Assembly (NCBI GenBank): GCA_009779515.1
Contig: WREE01000015.1
Span: 1 to 20,698 of the forward strand
Direction of reading: 5' to 3'
DNA: 20,698 nucleotides
Origin: Symbiobacteriaceae bacterium
Lineage (GTDB): Bacteria; Bacillota; JAAYKD01; WRDA01
Each line of letters begins with the position of its first letter. The first letter of the stretch is position 1. Made by a program: the position numbers and the translations under genes. The notes under the pieces are model-generated. The model was not told where the DNA came from and made no database searches. It saw nothing but the letters and a program-made list of their open reading frames with translations. Shown here one piece after another: positions 1-7,744 of the stretch.

Positions 1-49
1 GAAAAGGATGGCTTTGGCTGGAAATACACTGGTGTCGTGGAAGCTGTAG
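1..49 (+). other. Left edge: possible 3' end of an upstream gene
   Basis: Too short to assign. The frame used by the next gene closes with TAG at 47-49. A second frame closes with TGA at 57-59, overlapping a GTG at 56-58, which would be a GTGA stop/start junction. The third frame stays open until 495 and has the most gene-like codon pattern over the first ~80 bases (many G-starting codons, reading EKDGFGWKYTGVVEAVEGG). The upstream gene could therefore end in any of these frames, or a frameshift could join the third frame to the first full gene. Nothing here can be given a function. Confidence 0.25.
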
Positions 50-52
50 AAG

Positions 53-1663
53 GTGGTGAAGGTTATAAAGTCTACCCGTGTCAACCAAATCATGCTCCTC
101 TGTGGTATTTTAATGGTAGCACTCCCTCCCCTTTTCGTAGAGGAGCTACAAGGGGCGCTGCCGGTACTTATCCTGGCAGTTATGATTATTTTCTTTGCCC
201 TCTGGGGCCTTATCAGGCAGCGCTTCGCCTCCATGCGCTCTTCCAGCACTATTACTACCCAACCGGCTGCACCACCCTCAGGAAAAGAGGGTACAACCTC
301 CGACCCGGTGGTGGCAAACGATGCTTCCCCGGCGTGGGAGCCAACTTTTACCTCCCAGGGAGGCTCTCTCTTTTCAGGAGAAACAGCTCCGACAGCCGGT
401 CGAGGGGGAACACCCCCCGGCTCAGCCGCCCCTTCTTCGGAGATAGCTGGGCAGCCGAGTGCCGGCACCCGACCATCTGTTCCTCCTGCTACTAACCTTG
501 CCTCCTCTTCTTCCCAAGGGGGGCTCTTCGATATGGATCCTCAACTTATCCACCACCAAATATTTATCCGGCTGCAAGCCGGGCTGTTAGAACTCTTCGA
601 TACCAACCCGGATGCGGTGCGGGAAGCTATAGCTATACTGTTACAGCGGGAAGCCGATAACCTTTTTGATGCCGACCCTGATACCCTTAAAGCCAGTATG
701 GCCGAAATGTTGCAGCAAAAGCTGTTGGATCTTTTTGACATCGACCCTATGGTCGTGCGTCAGGCTCTGGCAGCCAGGAGTGCCCAAGAGCTCGCGCAGC
801 TTTTCGATGTAGACCCCGACCAGGTGCGGCAGACTATCCAGCAAATGCTGGAAGAGGCTCTTTTCGACACCGATCCTGAAACCGTGCGCCAAACCTTGGC
901 AGCTCTGCGCGAGGATGAGCTCCTGGAGCTTTTTGATATCGCTCCTGAGTTGATCAAAGCCGCCTTTCGTCTTCGTTATGCCAATGAGGTGTTGGAGCTG
1001 ATCGATAAAGATCCCGCCGTTTTGCGAGCTACCTTCGCCTGGCGTCAGGATGATCGCCTTACCGAAATTTACGATACCGACCCGGAAGCGCTGCGAGCGC
1101 TTTGGGAAGCCCAAAAGGCAGTCCCTCGGGGCTTTGATCCTGCCGCTGAGAGGATGGTTACCTCCCTACCCTACACCGAGGCAGTGGAGGTTTGGCGTCA
1201 GCAGCAGGAACTGCTGGAAGGGTTAAGCCAAATCTCTCTGGGAGCGCTGGAGCGCCGTCGTCGCTTTATTCAGCCAGAGAGTGAAGAGTACAGCGGCGAG
1301 GTAACCATGTACTACCTGCGCCACTTAGTAGTGCTGCGGATGGTGGAAGATAAAATGGTGTCCCTGGAAATACGTGAGGTTGCTCTTAGGGGTATCTTCC
1401 AGGAGAGGCAGGTTAACCCTGCTCAAAAAGCGGCGCTGTTACTGGAGGTGTCTCAAATGCTTACGGCGGCTCGCAGCTACGCTAAGCAGTTGCAACTGGA
1501 AGCCAGGCAGCAACTGGCACGCCAGCGGTTGCAGGAACAAGATGCCGTCTTTCGCAGCAGTCAACGCCCTCGGGGAGAGATGAATGCTGCTACTCGGGAA
1601 CGGATTCAGCAACGTATGCTGGAGCGTAGCCGCCAGGCTAACACTACGAAGAAGGAATCGTAA
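53..1663 (+). CDS. Membrane-anchored protein with nine tandem 23-residue LFDxDP repeats
   Basis: Not a family I recognise. Two hydrophobic segments lie near the N terminus (about residues 13-29 and 35-54). A Pro/Ser/Gly/Thr-rich, low-complexity linker follows (about 60-157). Then come nine repeats starting at residues 158, 181, 204, 227, 250, 270, 293, 316 and 339, each opening with a form of LFDxDP and continuing as a short helix (VRQTLAAL-like). Residues 361-536 are charged and helix-rich with coiled-coil character. A likely reading is a membrane-tethered scaffold whose repeat array faces one side of the membrane; that is inference. The start is uncertain: GTG at 53 or 56, or ATG at 92 just before the first hydrophobic stretch, none with a well-placed ribosome binding site. 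The next gene begins four bases after the stop, so the two are probably co-translated. Confidence 0.8.
   Translation: MVKVIKSTRVNQIMLLCGILMVALPPLFVEELQGALPVLILAVMIIFFALWGLIRQRFASMRSSSTITTQPAAPPSGKEGTTSDPVVANDASPAWEPTFTSQGGSLFSGETAPTAGRGGTPPGSAAPSSEIAGQPSAGTRPSVPPATNLASSSSQGGLFDMDPQLIHHQIFIRLQAGLLELFDTNPDAVREAIAILLQREADNLFDADPDTLKASMAEMLQQKLLDLFDIDPMVVRQALAARSAQELAQLFDVDPDQVRQTIQQMLEEALFDTDPETVRQTLAALREDELLELFDIAPELIKAAFRLRYANEVLELIDKDPAVLRATFAWRQDDRLTEIYDTDPEALRALWEAQKAVPRGFDPAAERMVTSLPYTEAVEVWRQQQELLEGLSQISLGALERRRRFIQPESEEYSGEVTMYYLRHLVVLRMVEDKMVSLEIREVALRGIFQERQVNPAQKAALLLEVSQMLTAARSYAKQLQLEARQQLARQRLQEQDAVFRSSQRPRGEMNAATRERIQQRMLERSRQANTTKKES
524..1132 (+). repeat. Protein-level tandem repeat array, nine units of about 69 bases
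   Basis: The array lies inside the first CDS. Seven of the nine units encode exactly 23 residues; the fifth encodes 20 and the last 22. Each opens with a variant of LFD-x-DP (LFDMDP, LFDTNP, LFDADP, LFDIDP, LFDVDP, LFDTDP, LFDIAP, LIDKDP, IYDTDP). This is followed two residues later by V/L/I and usually R/K. The DNA units are clearly diverged, so this is an old, selected protein repeat rather than a fresh duplication. The later units drift from the consensus. Confidence 0.85.
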
Positions 1664-1666
1664 ACT

Positions 1667-3220
1667 ATGCCACAGATTATGCAAAAGCAAGCCAGAGCTT
1701 TAGGTTTCTTTGGACTCACCGTCAGCGCCGTCGTTCTGGGGGTGAGTCTGGCGGGTATTTGGCTGATGACCGATAGCAGCCTGGTCTTTCTTCTCGCCAT
1801 AGCCGCGCTCTCTCTGCAGCTCATTCTCAACGACCTTTTCTGGCGCGCCCAAAAACGACTCACGGAAAGCGGGGAAACCCTCCTGCGCTGTCAACTGCGC
1901 AGCGAAGCGTTGCATACTTTTCGGCAACCTCTGCTGACGGTGCAGGCTCTCATCAGTGACGGCATGCTCATCCTTATCTGGACTACTTTAATTGGCGGGG
2001 CTATTTGGCTGGCTTGGCGCAACGGTATCAGTCGCGGCTATATCAGTATCGTCTGGATCTGCGGCTCGGTTCTTTCCGTCTGCTGGTTTGGCTGGGTTTT
2101 CTTTGGGCGACGTTGTCTGGCCGATGATGAAATTATCATCAGTGAGTATGCCTGCCTGGCGGGGGGGCGTCTGGATCGCTGGGATCGTCCAGACGTGCAC
2201 CTTCTAGCCGCCGAATTTAACCCCTACCCAGCAGAACAGGGGGGTGTTCTTTTGCTGCGCATTTGGCGGGAAGGACCGTACCAACAGTTGCTGGAGCGTG
2301 CCATCCCCCTTCCTCAGGAGTATAAGGAGCAAGCCAAAGCTGCTTGTCTGCGTTTGCAGCCTTTAGTGCGTAAGCCGGTGGAAGGGGTACGCATTCGCCG
2401 CGTCTCCCACAACAAGGAACGCACTGCCCGGCGCCGGGAACAGCGCCTATTGGAAAAGGTGGCTATACCCCATAGAGTGAGCCAGTTAGGGGATTTTATG
2501 CTCCTATTTTATGCTCTGGTTTTGGCGGTCTTTGCCTGGTGGATTGTCGACCAACCGGCTTATACCAACCCCCACACTGGCTACAACTTCGGGGAGTGGC
2601 ATTTAATGCCTATAGCCGTTACCCTGGGTTGTTTAACCATGGTCGATATTATTAACAACCGACGGCGTAACCGGCGTTTTCTTGCTTCTTTAGATAACAA
2701 ACCGCTTTTGCTTTTTCGCCTCCCTTCTTTATGGTTGGAGTGCCACTTGCCGGAAGCCCTTAACGCCTCCCGCCGGGAACTGGTGAACGGCGGTTTGCTT
2801 ATTCTCATCGCCACTACCTTTACCGGTTTTTCCTTATCCCTGCACAACCCTTTCCTTTTTCGCTTCTTTTTAGAACGGGAAATAGCCTTGCTCCTGGTTC
2901 TCCTTTTTTTGGTTTTCCTGGTTTTTGTGGTCTACCGGGATTGGGCGTTGCGCCGACGCCTGGGCTTAGTCCAGCTCTCTTCCCGGGGGCTATGGCTTTT
3001 CGATCGTCAATATCGCTGGGGCAATGGTACCACTCAGCTGGTTGCCTGCCACTTGGAGGCGGCGCCTTCCCGCAGCTTTGAGACAGCCCGCCTGGTTTTG
3101 CATCTGGAAAGCTCTGGTGAGCTCCCTCTACGTCTTCAGGTTCCCTTAGATAAAATAACCACCGAAAGAGTCCAGGAGCTTCTAAACAGTGGGGAGATAG
3201 CGGTACCCTCGAGCAATTGA
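1667..3220 (+). CDS. Polytopic membrane protein, two similar halves with possible PH-like domains
   Basis: 517 residues, not recognised. I see about eight hydrophobic segments in two sets of four: roughly residues 12-33, 38-54, 97-117, 125-147, then 276-294, 311-330, 374-392, 404-423. Each set ends in a soluble, beta-rich stretch (about 148-235 and 427-512). In each half the sequence before the third segment is basic and polar. This layout suggests an internal duplication of a four-helix unit plus a small soluble domain, perhaps a bacterial PH-like (YcxB/bPH) fold; the fold is a guess from pattern only. A very basic linker (about 240-262) joins the halves. The ATG at 1667 follows the previous stop by three bases, so it is in an operon with the repeat protein and may form a complex with it. 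No catalytic motif is visible. Confidence 0.8.
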   Translation: MPQIMQKQARALGFFGLTVSAVVLGVSLAGIWLMTDSSLVFLLAIAALSLQLILNDLFWRAQKRLTESGETLLRCQLRSEALHTFRQPLLTVQALISDGMLILIWTTLIGGAIWLAWRNGISRGYISIVWICGSVLSVCWFGWVFFGRRCLADDEIIISEYACLAGGRLDRWDRPDVHLLAAEFNPYPAEQGGVLLLRIWREGPYQQLLERAIPLPQEYKEQAKAACLRLQPLVRKPVEGVRIRRVSHNKERTARRREQRLLEKVAIPHRVSQLGDFMLLFYALVLAVFAWWIVDQPAYTNPHTGYNFGEWHLMPIAVTLGCLTMVDIINNRRRNRRFLASLDNKPLLLFRLPSLWLECHLPEALNASRRELVNGGLLILIATTFTGFSLSLHNPFLFRFFLEREIALLLVLLFLVFLVFVVYRDWALRRRLGLVQLSSRGLWLFDRQYRWGNGTTQLVACHLEAAPSRSFETARLVLHLESSGELPLRLQVPLDKITTERVQELLNSGEIAVPSSN

Positions 3221-3242
3221 TTTTTTTGTAACTTTCCTGTTA

Positions 3243-3270
3243 TTGCTATGGTTTGACAATTAGTTATAAT
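3243..3270 (+). promoter_or_regulatory. Candidate SigA-type promoter for the exported-protein/ABC/two-component operon
   Basis: A perfect -10 box TATAAT (3265-3270) lies in the 175-base gap before the next long gene. Sixteen bases upstream is TTGCTA (3243-3248), four of six matches to the -35 consensus. A perfect TTGACA (3253-3258) is also present, but only six bases from the TATAAT, so the two cannot work as one promoter. Transcription would start near 3277, leaving a leader of about 120 bases. Confidence 0.5.
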
Positions 3271-3334
3271 GTAAGTGCATGTCTGCTGTTCTTATACAGT
3301 TTCACCCTTTAAGCCAGAAACGTCAAGAGGAGCG

Positions 3335-3403
3335 ATGGCAGTGCACGATATCGTTAACGAGGGATGCTCATCAAGGGCAAGGAAGGTAAAATGCTATGTC
3401 TAA
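3335..3403 (+). CDS. Putative 22-residue leader peptide overlapping the next gene
   Basis: A short ORF in the leader of the exported-protein operon. It has a good ribosome binding site (AAGAGGAG, 3325-3332) two bases before its ATG. The product starts MAVHDIVNEG and ends KVKCYV. Its stop (TAA, 3401-3403) falls inside the start of the next gene (ATG at 3396): the junction reads ATGTCTAA, an eight-base overlap. That geometry would let ribosomes finishing the leader reinitiate on the exported protein. Two cysteines and several Arg/Lys are present, with no run of one amino acid as in a classical attenuator. It could be chance in a region with many GAGG-like sites. Confidence 0.4.
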   Translation: MAVHDIVNEGCSSRARKVKCYV

Positions 3404-4781
3404 ACTTTTAGCCACCTGGTCACGTTCCCTAACCCTGCTACTCATCGGCGCCATCACCTTTGCCACTGTGGCCATGGCAGATCTGGCCAGTGGCTTGGCT
3501 TATCACGACTTTAAGAAAGCTCTCAAAGAGACCGCTTACTACTACAGCAACAGACTTATGCCTAACTACACTGCCACTTCCCTGATGACACTTAGCGTGG
3601 GTGGTCAGGAAGTGGTGCGAGAGGAAGTGACTGAGCGCTGGGATCTCCTTGCCGGTCGCTACCAGTTGGAGCAAGTTTCCCTGGGAGGGAGGAGCTACAC
3701 CCATCTGGAGGATGTTGCTCAGGGGAGGATTTATACCCAAGGGCAGTATGACGATTACTGGACAGTCTTTGAAGATGCCTCCCCTTACTTTCGCGCCTTG
3801 GCTTCAGAAGCTGTTCTGACCGCAGCCAGCAACACTCCGGCAGCGGTAGGCGTTATCGGCAGCAGTGATGGTCCAACGAGGGTGTTCATCGGCGAATATC
3901 CCGTGCTCTTTCCAGGGCAACTGGCTCCCCGCAGCAGCAGTGCCGGGCATTTGGTGGAGTTCGACCTCTACTCTAATCCCCGGGCCGAAGACTTAGAGCG
4001 AATTGTCGATGCTCTGGTAGGTAACCTGGCAGCTCTGGTACATAGCGAAATCACGGTGGAAGGTGGTAAACGCTTCAGCGGAGTGGTTACCTCTGCACAG
4101 CTCCCTCCTATCGTGCAAGCTTTGTGGCCTCTGGTTGGCCAACGAGTTCTCTTTCAGGCCGAGCTGAGAGAGCTGGCTTTAGAACAGCTCAGCGGCTCTG
4201 CCGTGCAAAGCCCCGAAGGGCATCTTACCTCCTGTTTCCTGCAGTTACTGGGTAGTGGGGTAGATGGCAACGGTCAGCGCCAATCTCTGGAGCTTTTAAT
4301 GGGCTTTGCCTTCGAGGAGGTGGGGAGTACCAGCATCATGTTGCCTTATCTCGATGACCGGACGGTTTACCACTCCAGCTCCCAAGTTTTTTCTGGGCAA
4401 GACGACTACCGTCCTATGCTGCAAGCCAAAGATCTAGGTTTATACCGCAGCGCTATTTTGGGGGTGGATGCCCAAAGCTGGTTCAAGTTGGCAGATTGCT
4501 ACTTAGAACTGTGGCTGGAAGATGATACCATCTTTGGTCACTACCGGGAGGTGTACCTACAAGGTCATAACTCACCTGTCGAAGTATGGTTTAAGGTGCC
4601 GAACAATGCCTATCTTGCGGATACCAGCATTATCGAAGTGGTAGGGGTCTCCGATCCGGAGAATATTTATATATCTTTCTACCATGGCGGCACACCAAAC
4701 CAATTAAATATGCAGTTGCTTAACTTCCGCGAAATTGCCCGGGAGCGACATACTACTCCCTGGGCCAGGGTTTGGGATTAA
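3396..4781 (+). CDS. Exported protein, paralogue A
   Basis: 461 residues, no named family. A Sec signal peptide is clear: basic start, hydrophobic core (about residues 12-25) and an A-M-A site before Asp29. The mature part opens with a helical stretch containing NYTATS, then beta-rich sequence. A block LERIVDALVGNLAALV is followed by QLPPIVQALWPLVG. A third block, EEVGST, lies in the second half. The same three blocks occur in the same order in the next gene, so the pair are tandem paralogues (LERIFDAVVGNLASLV, QVPLLVQALTSYIG, SEVGST). From memory, similar DAL/DAVVGN blocks occur in unnamed exported clostridial proteins. It begins with AAGGAAGG upstream of ATG 3396; an ATG at 3391 is out of frame. 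Followed after 15 bases by paralogue B, then an ABC exporter and a two-component system. A role as a surface sensor or exporter client is inference. Confidence 0.85.
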   Translation: MSKLLATWSRSLTLLLIGAITFATVAMADLASGLAYHDFKKALKETAYYYSNRLMPNYTATSLMTLSVGGQEVVREEVTERWDLLAGRYQLEQVSLGGRSYTHLEDVAQGRIYTQGQYDDYWTVFEDASPYFRALASEAVLTAASNTPAAVGVIGSSDGPTRVFIGEYPVLFPGQLAPRSSSAGHLVEFDLYSNPRAEDLERIVDALVGNLAALVHSEITVEGGKRFSGVVTSAQLPPIVQALWPLVGQRVLFQAELRELALEQLSGSAVQSPEGHLTSCFLQLLGSGVDGNGQRQSLELLMGFAFEEVGSTSIMLPYLDDRTVYHSSSQVFSGQDDYRPMLQAKDLGLYRSAILGVDAQSWFKLADCYLELWLEDDTIFGHYREVYLQGHNSPVEVWFKVPNNAYLADTSIIEVVGVSDPENIYISFYHGGTPNQLNMQLLNFREIARERHTTPWARVWD

Positions 4782-4796
4782 GGAGGTGAGGCCATC

Positions 4797-6254
4797 ATGC
4801 TAAATAAAATGCACACCCATATGAGCCAAAGGAGATCCCTGCTACTCCTGGTTATTGGCGCCACCCTCTTTGCCGGGGTTGCTCTAGCCGATCTGGCGAT
4901 CGGTTCCGGTTATCAGCAGCTTAAGAGTAACCTTTATACTACCAGCCACACCCTAGCCCAGAGGACTAACTATACTGCTACCCTGGGAGCCAAGGTTACC
5001 TTAGATGGGGTGTTGTTGGCAGAAATCAGCGGGCTTTATGCTTTCGATTTAGCTTCCGGTTTGGTTTACGAAGGCACAACGGCCTGGTACAACAATATTT
5101 TCGGTGCTCAGCCTTACGGGAGCCGAAGCCACAACCTGATTAACCTCACCCAAAAAGAAAGACTCCAATGGCGTGAGGAAGCTCTTACTCCGGCAGCTGA
5201 GCAGAGCTACTACTTGTGGAAGGATACTGGGCTTACCGCTAACCTTAGGATAATCGATGAAGGGATCCTGAACAGGGAGCAGGTAACCGATTTGGAACGG
5301 ATCTTCGATGCGGTGGTGGGTAACCTCGCATCCTTAGTGCAGGTGAGCAGTTCGGGAGACGGCAAAGAGTACAGCTTGCAGATCGACGAACTCCAAGTTC
5401 CTTTGTTGGTTCAGGCTTTAACCTCGTACATCGGTAAAGAGCTAAGCGGAGGTTACGACTATGCCGATGATCCCCTTGACTGGGAGCCTTATAACGAAGA
5501 GTCCCTAAAGGCGCTAGACCGGCGCCATCTCCTCCCCTTAACCAACGGCGCTTCTCTGACTCTGGTTCGGGGCGAAGCCACTAGCGATAGTGCCGGGAGT
5601 ATCACTTCCGGTTATCTGGAGTTTACTATCAGCGGCAGAGATGCTCGGGGGGAAGAGCATGTCATCACCGCCGTTATGCAGGGAGCAATAAGCGAAGTAG
5701 GCAGTACTGCGCTTACCTGGCCAGAGCTGGCAGAGCAGCAGGTTACGGTGTACTACCCCTATGGGCAAGCGGTTTATAACGAAGACTATATCATGCAGGA
5801 TCGGGAAGCCGGGCGGTATGTGGCCGATATTGTTTTGGATACCGGCGAGGCGTACCTGAAAATTGGCGAGCGCACCCTGCTCCTGGAGGTCACCCCCGAA
5901 AAGGTTACCGGTTACTATGGGGAAGAGTTCTACTCCGAGTATAGAGATTACGATCCCTACCGCGTCGGTTTTCTCACCTTTGAGCTGTCGAACCGCTGGC
6001 CAACCCCGGATGATGAAGATTATATGTTTCCCATGTATCTTTCCAGTATTCTTCCTGTATCAGGAGGGAGATACCACACCTTTTTACCTCGGGGGCAATC
6101 TACCGTGAACGTCTTAGATGAAAGTGGAATAGCTCGGGAGGTTTACTTAAACCTGCGCAGTAGCGCGACCTATATCGATTTCTCCGTTAGCGGGCAAGAG
6201 GATGCCGAAGAGCAAGGTATCTATCGCGCATCTTTGCAGCGCTTCTTCGAATAA
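4797..6254 (+). CDS. Exported protein, paralogue B
   Basis: 485 residues, unnamed family. The signal peptide has Arg12-Arg13, a hydrophobic core at 15-28 and an A-L-A site before Asp32, matching the A-M-A/D site of paralogue A. After it come TNYTAT, the LERIFDAVVGNLASLV block, QVPLLVQALTSYIG and SEVGST, all shared with A. The stretch after the third block is Tyr- and acidic-rich, more so than in A. No cysteine, sortase motif or transmembrane anchor is evident after the signal peptide, so it is probably released or held by other contacts. The start is well supported: a near-perfect AGGAGGTGAG (4781-4790) ends seven bases ahead of ATG 4797. Next comes the ABC ATPase, 28 bases after the stop. 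Confidence 0.85.
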   Translation: MLNKMHTHMSQRRSLLLLVIGATLFAGVALADLAIGSGYQQLKSNLYTTSHTLAQRTNYTATLGAKVTLDGVLLAEISGLYAFDLASGLVYEGTTAWYNNIFGAQPYGSRSHNLINLTQKERLQWREEALTPAAEQSYYLWKDTGLTANLRIIDEGILNREQVTDLERIFDAVVGNLASLVQVSSSGDGKEYSLQIDELQVPLLVQALTSYIGKELSGGYDYADDPLDWEPYNEESLKALDRRHLLPLTNGASLTLVRGEATSDSAGSITSGYLEFTISGRDARGEEHVITAVMQGAISEVGSTALTWPELAEQQVTVYYPYGQAVYNEDYIMQDREAGRYVADIVLDTGEAYLKIGERTLLLEVTPEKVTGYYGEEFYSEYRDYDPYRVGFLTFELSNRWPTPDDEDYMFPMYLSSILPVSGGRYHTFLPRGQSTVNVLDESGIAREVYLNLRSSATYIDFSVSGQEDAEEQGIYRASLQRFFE

Positions 6255-6282
6255 TGCCCTGGGCAAGTTGGTGGTGTTAAGT

Positions 6283-7005
6283 ATGCCTGTTATCGATATA
6301 CAAGGCTTAACCAAGGTTTATGGTGCCGGGCGTGGGGTCTTTGACCTCACCCTGGCTTTAAACCGGGGAGATATATTTGGTTTCCTCGGTCCTAACGGCG
6401 CCGGCAAAACTACAGCCATGAAGATGATTACCGGCTTAGTCCACCCGGATGCTGGTAAAGTTACCGTGTTAGGTCACGATATTTCGCAAGAGCCGACAGC
6501 AGCTTTGCGGCAGATGGGCTGTATTTTAGAAACTGCCGAGCTGTACCCTTATCTCACCGCTTACGAGAATCTGCAGCAGGTAACCCGCTTCTACCCGGAG
6601 CTCCCTCCGGAGCGCCCTACCGAGCTTTTGGAGCTGGTGGGGATGGGGCGCTATGCCAGGGAGAAAGCCCAGCGTTTTTCCCTGGGGATGAAGCAACGGG
6701 TAGGGCTGGCTATGGCTATGGTCCACTACCCCAAGGTGCTTATCTTAGATGAGCCTTTTAATGGGTTGGATGTGGAAGGGATGGTGCTGCTCCGGGGTAT
6801 TCTCCAACGCTTGGCTGCAGAAGAACAGGTGACCATCTTTATCTCCAGCCACTTAATCCACGATGTGGAGCTCACCTGCAACCGTATTGGTATCCTGCTT
6901 CAAGGTAAGTTGGTGCGACAAGCAGATACCGCAGAGATACGTGGGGAATATGCCTCCTTGGAGAGCTTTTTTTTAAGCGAGGTGCAGCGCCATGAGCGAC
7001 TTTAA
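6283..7005 (+). CDS. ABC transporter ATP-binding protein (BcrA/NatA type)
   Basis: A 240-residue nucleotide-binding subunit that would power the permease encoded next. Walker A is GPNGAGKTT from residue 36; the signature motif is the variant FSLGMKQRV (about 132-140) typical of the drug/bacitracin-export and Na+-efflux branch. Walker B is VLILDEP with Asp156 and Glu157, and the H-loop His is 190 (SSHLIHD). All catalytic residues are present. The frame stays open upstream to about 6202, but that would overlap the previous gene, so I use ATG 6283, preceded by a GGTGGTG-type site. The 3' end overlaps the permease start by 14 bases, which implies translational coupling. The substrate cannot be read from sequence; peptides or toxic amphiphiles are usual for the family. 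Confidence 0.93.
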   Translation: MPVIDIQGLTKVYGAGRGVFDLTLALNRGDIFGFLGPNGAGKTTAMKMITGLVHPDAGKVTVLGHDISQEPTAALRQMGCILETAELYPYLTAYENLQQVTRFYPELPPERPTELLELVGMGRYAREKAQRFSLGMKQRVGLAMAMVHYPKVLILDEPFNGLDVEGMVLLRGILQRLAAEEQVTIFISSHLIHDVELTCNRIGILLQGKLVRQADTAEIRGEYASLESFFLSEVQRHERL

Positions 7006-7744
7006 GGCAGCTTATACCAACGAACTGATTAAAATGCAGCGGAAGTCTCGCCTTATCGCCGGGGGGGTGGTCTCCTTGGTGGCGACCATTATCTACCAGC
7101 TCATTATCTCCCTGGTTTCCAGCGGCATGGGGGTGCGTATTGGCAGCGGTCCCTCCTTTGCCCTCTCCGTCCTTTCCTTTTACACTGCCACCCTGCTCCC
7201 TCTCTTTGCCGTCTTTGTGGTTATCGACTGCTTTAACGGCGAGTATGCCGCCAACACTATGAAGCAAACCTTAGTTCGTCCTCTCACCCGTCTGCAAATT
7301 TACGGCAGCAAAGTAGCCGCCGTAGGCACCTTTGTGGGGGGGAGCCTACTGTTCATGCTGTTGCTTTCCAGTACTATAGCCTTTATCGCCTCCCCTGCCT
7401 CCTTTTCCTTCGGAGGTTTAGGGAGCGTTTTTATAGCCTATTTGGTTACCTGGCTGCCCATGATGGTCTTTATTTTACTGGTTATTTTACTAGCCCAGTT
7501 TTCATCTAACGGTATTCTTACCTTCTTTTGTGCTGTCGCTACCTATATTGGGCTCTATGTCACTCGCTTCTTTGCTCCCCATTTAGCTAACCTGCTGGTA
7601 GTTCCCCTTTTCGATTGGTATGTGGGCTGGATTGCCCATAACGGTAGTTTCACCATCTTGCTCCGGCAGGGTCTTCTTCTTCTTAGCTCCGGGATGGTCT
7701 TCTTTGCTTTAGGTTGTCGTCTTTTCGAAGGGAAGAATATGTAA
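6992..7744 (+). CDS. ABC-2 type transporter permease
   Basis: 250 residues with about six membrane segments (near 21-43, 56-80, 106-133, 143-170, 174-193 and 222-243). The cytoplasmic stretch NGEYAANTMKQTLVRPLTR (residues 82-100) is the typical ABC-2 permease pattern in which an amphipathic segment after the second helix meets the ATPase. It has no extracellular binding domain, so it is an exporter or a sensor-type transporter rather than an importer. It overlaps the ATPase gene by 14 bases, and its TAA shares one base with the ATG of the kinase gene. Partner: the ATPase ending at 7005, probably as a 2+2 complex. Confidence 0.9.
   Translation: MSDFKAAYTNELIKMQRKSRLIAGGVVSLVATIIYQLIISLVSSGMGVRIGSGPSFALSVLSFYTATLLPLFAVFVVIDCFNGEYAANTMKQTLVRPLTRLQIYGSKVAAVGTFVGGSLLFMLLLSSTIAFIASPASFSFGGLGSVFIAYLVTWLPMMVFILLVILLAQFSSNGILTFFCAVATYIGLYVTRFFAPHLANLLVVPLFDWYVGWIAHNGSFTILLRQGLLLLSSGMVFFALGCRLFEGKNM

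Noticed and set aside
37..495. Plus-strand ORF overlapping the first gene
   Set aside because: Beyond about position 90 its residues are Pro/Arg/Gly-rich shadow sequence of the real frame. Only its beginning is codon-like, and that is reported as an edge ambiguity.
641..1114. Long minus-strand ORFs opposite the repeat gene
   Set aside because: They mirror the 23-residue repeat in the opposite strand and lack a ribosome binding site; they are shadows of the repeat array.
3196..3230. Terminator after the duplicated membrane protein
   Set aside because: There is a run of Ts after the stop codon but no stable stem before it.
3253..3270. Perfect TTGACA followed by perfect TATAAT
   Set aside because: Only six bases separate them, so they cannot form one promoter; the -10 box is paired with TTGCTA at 3243 instead.
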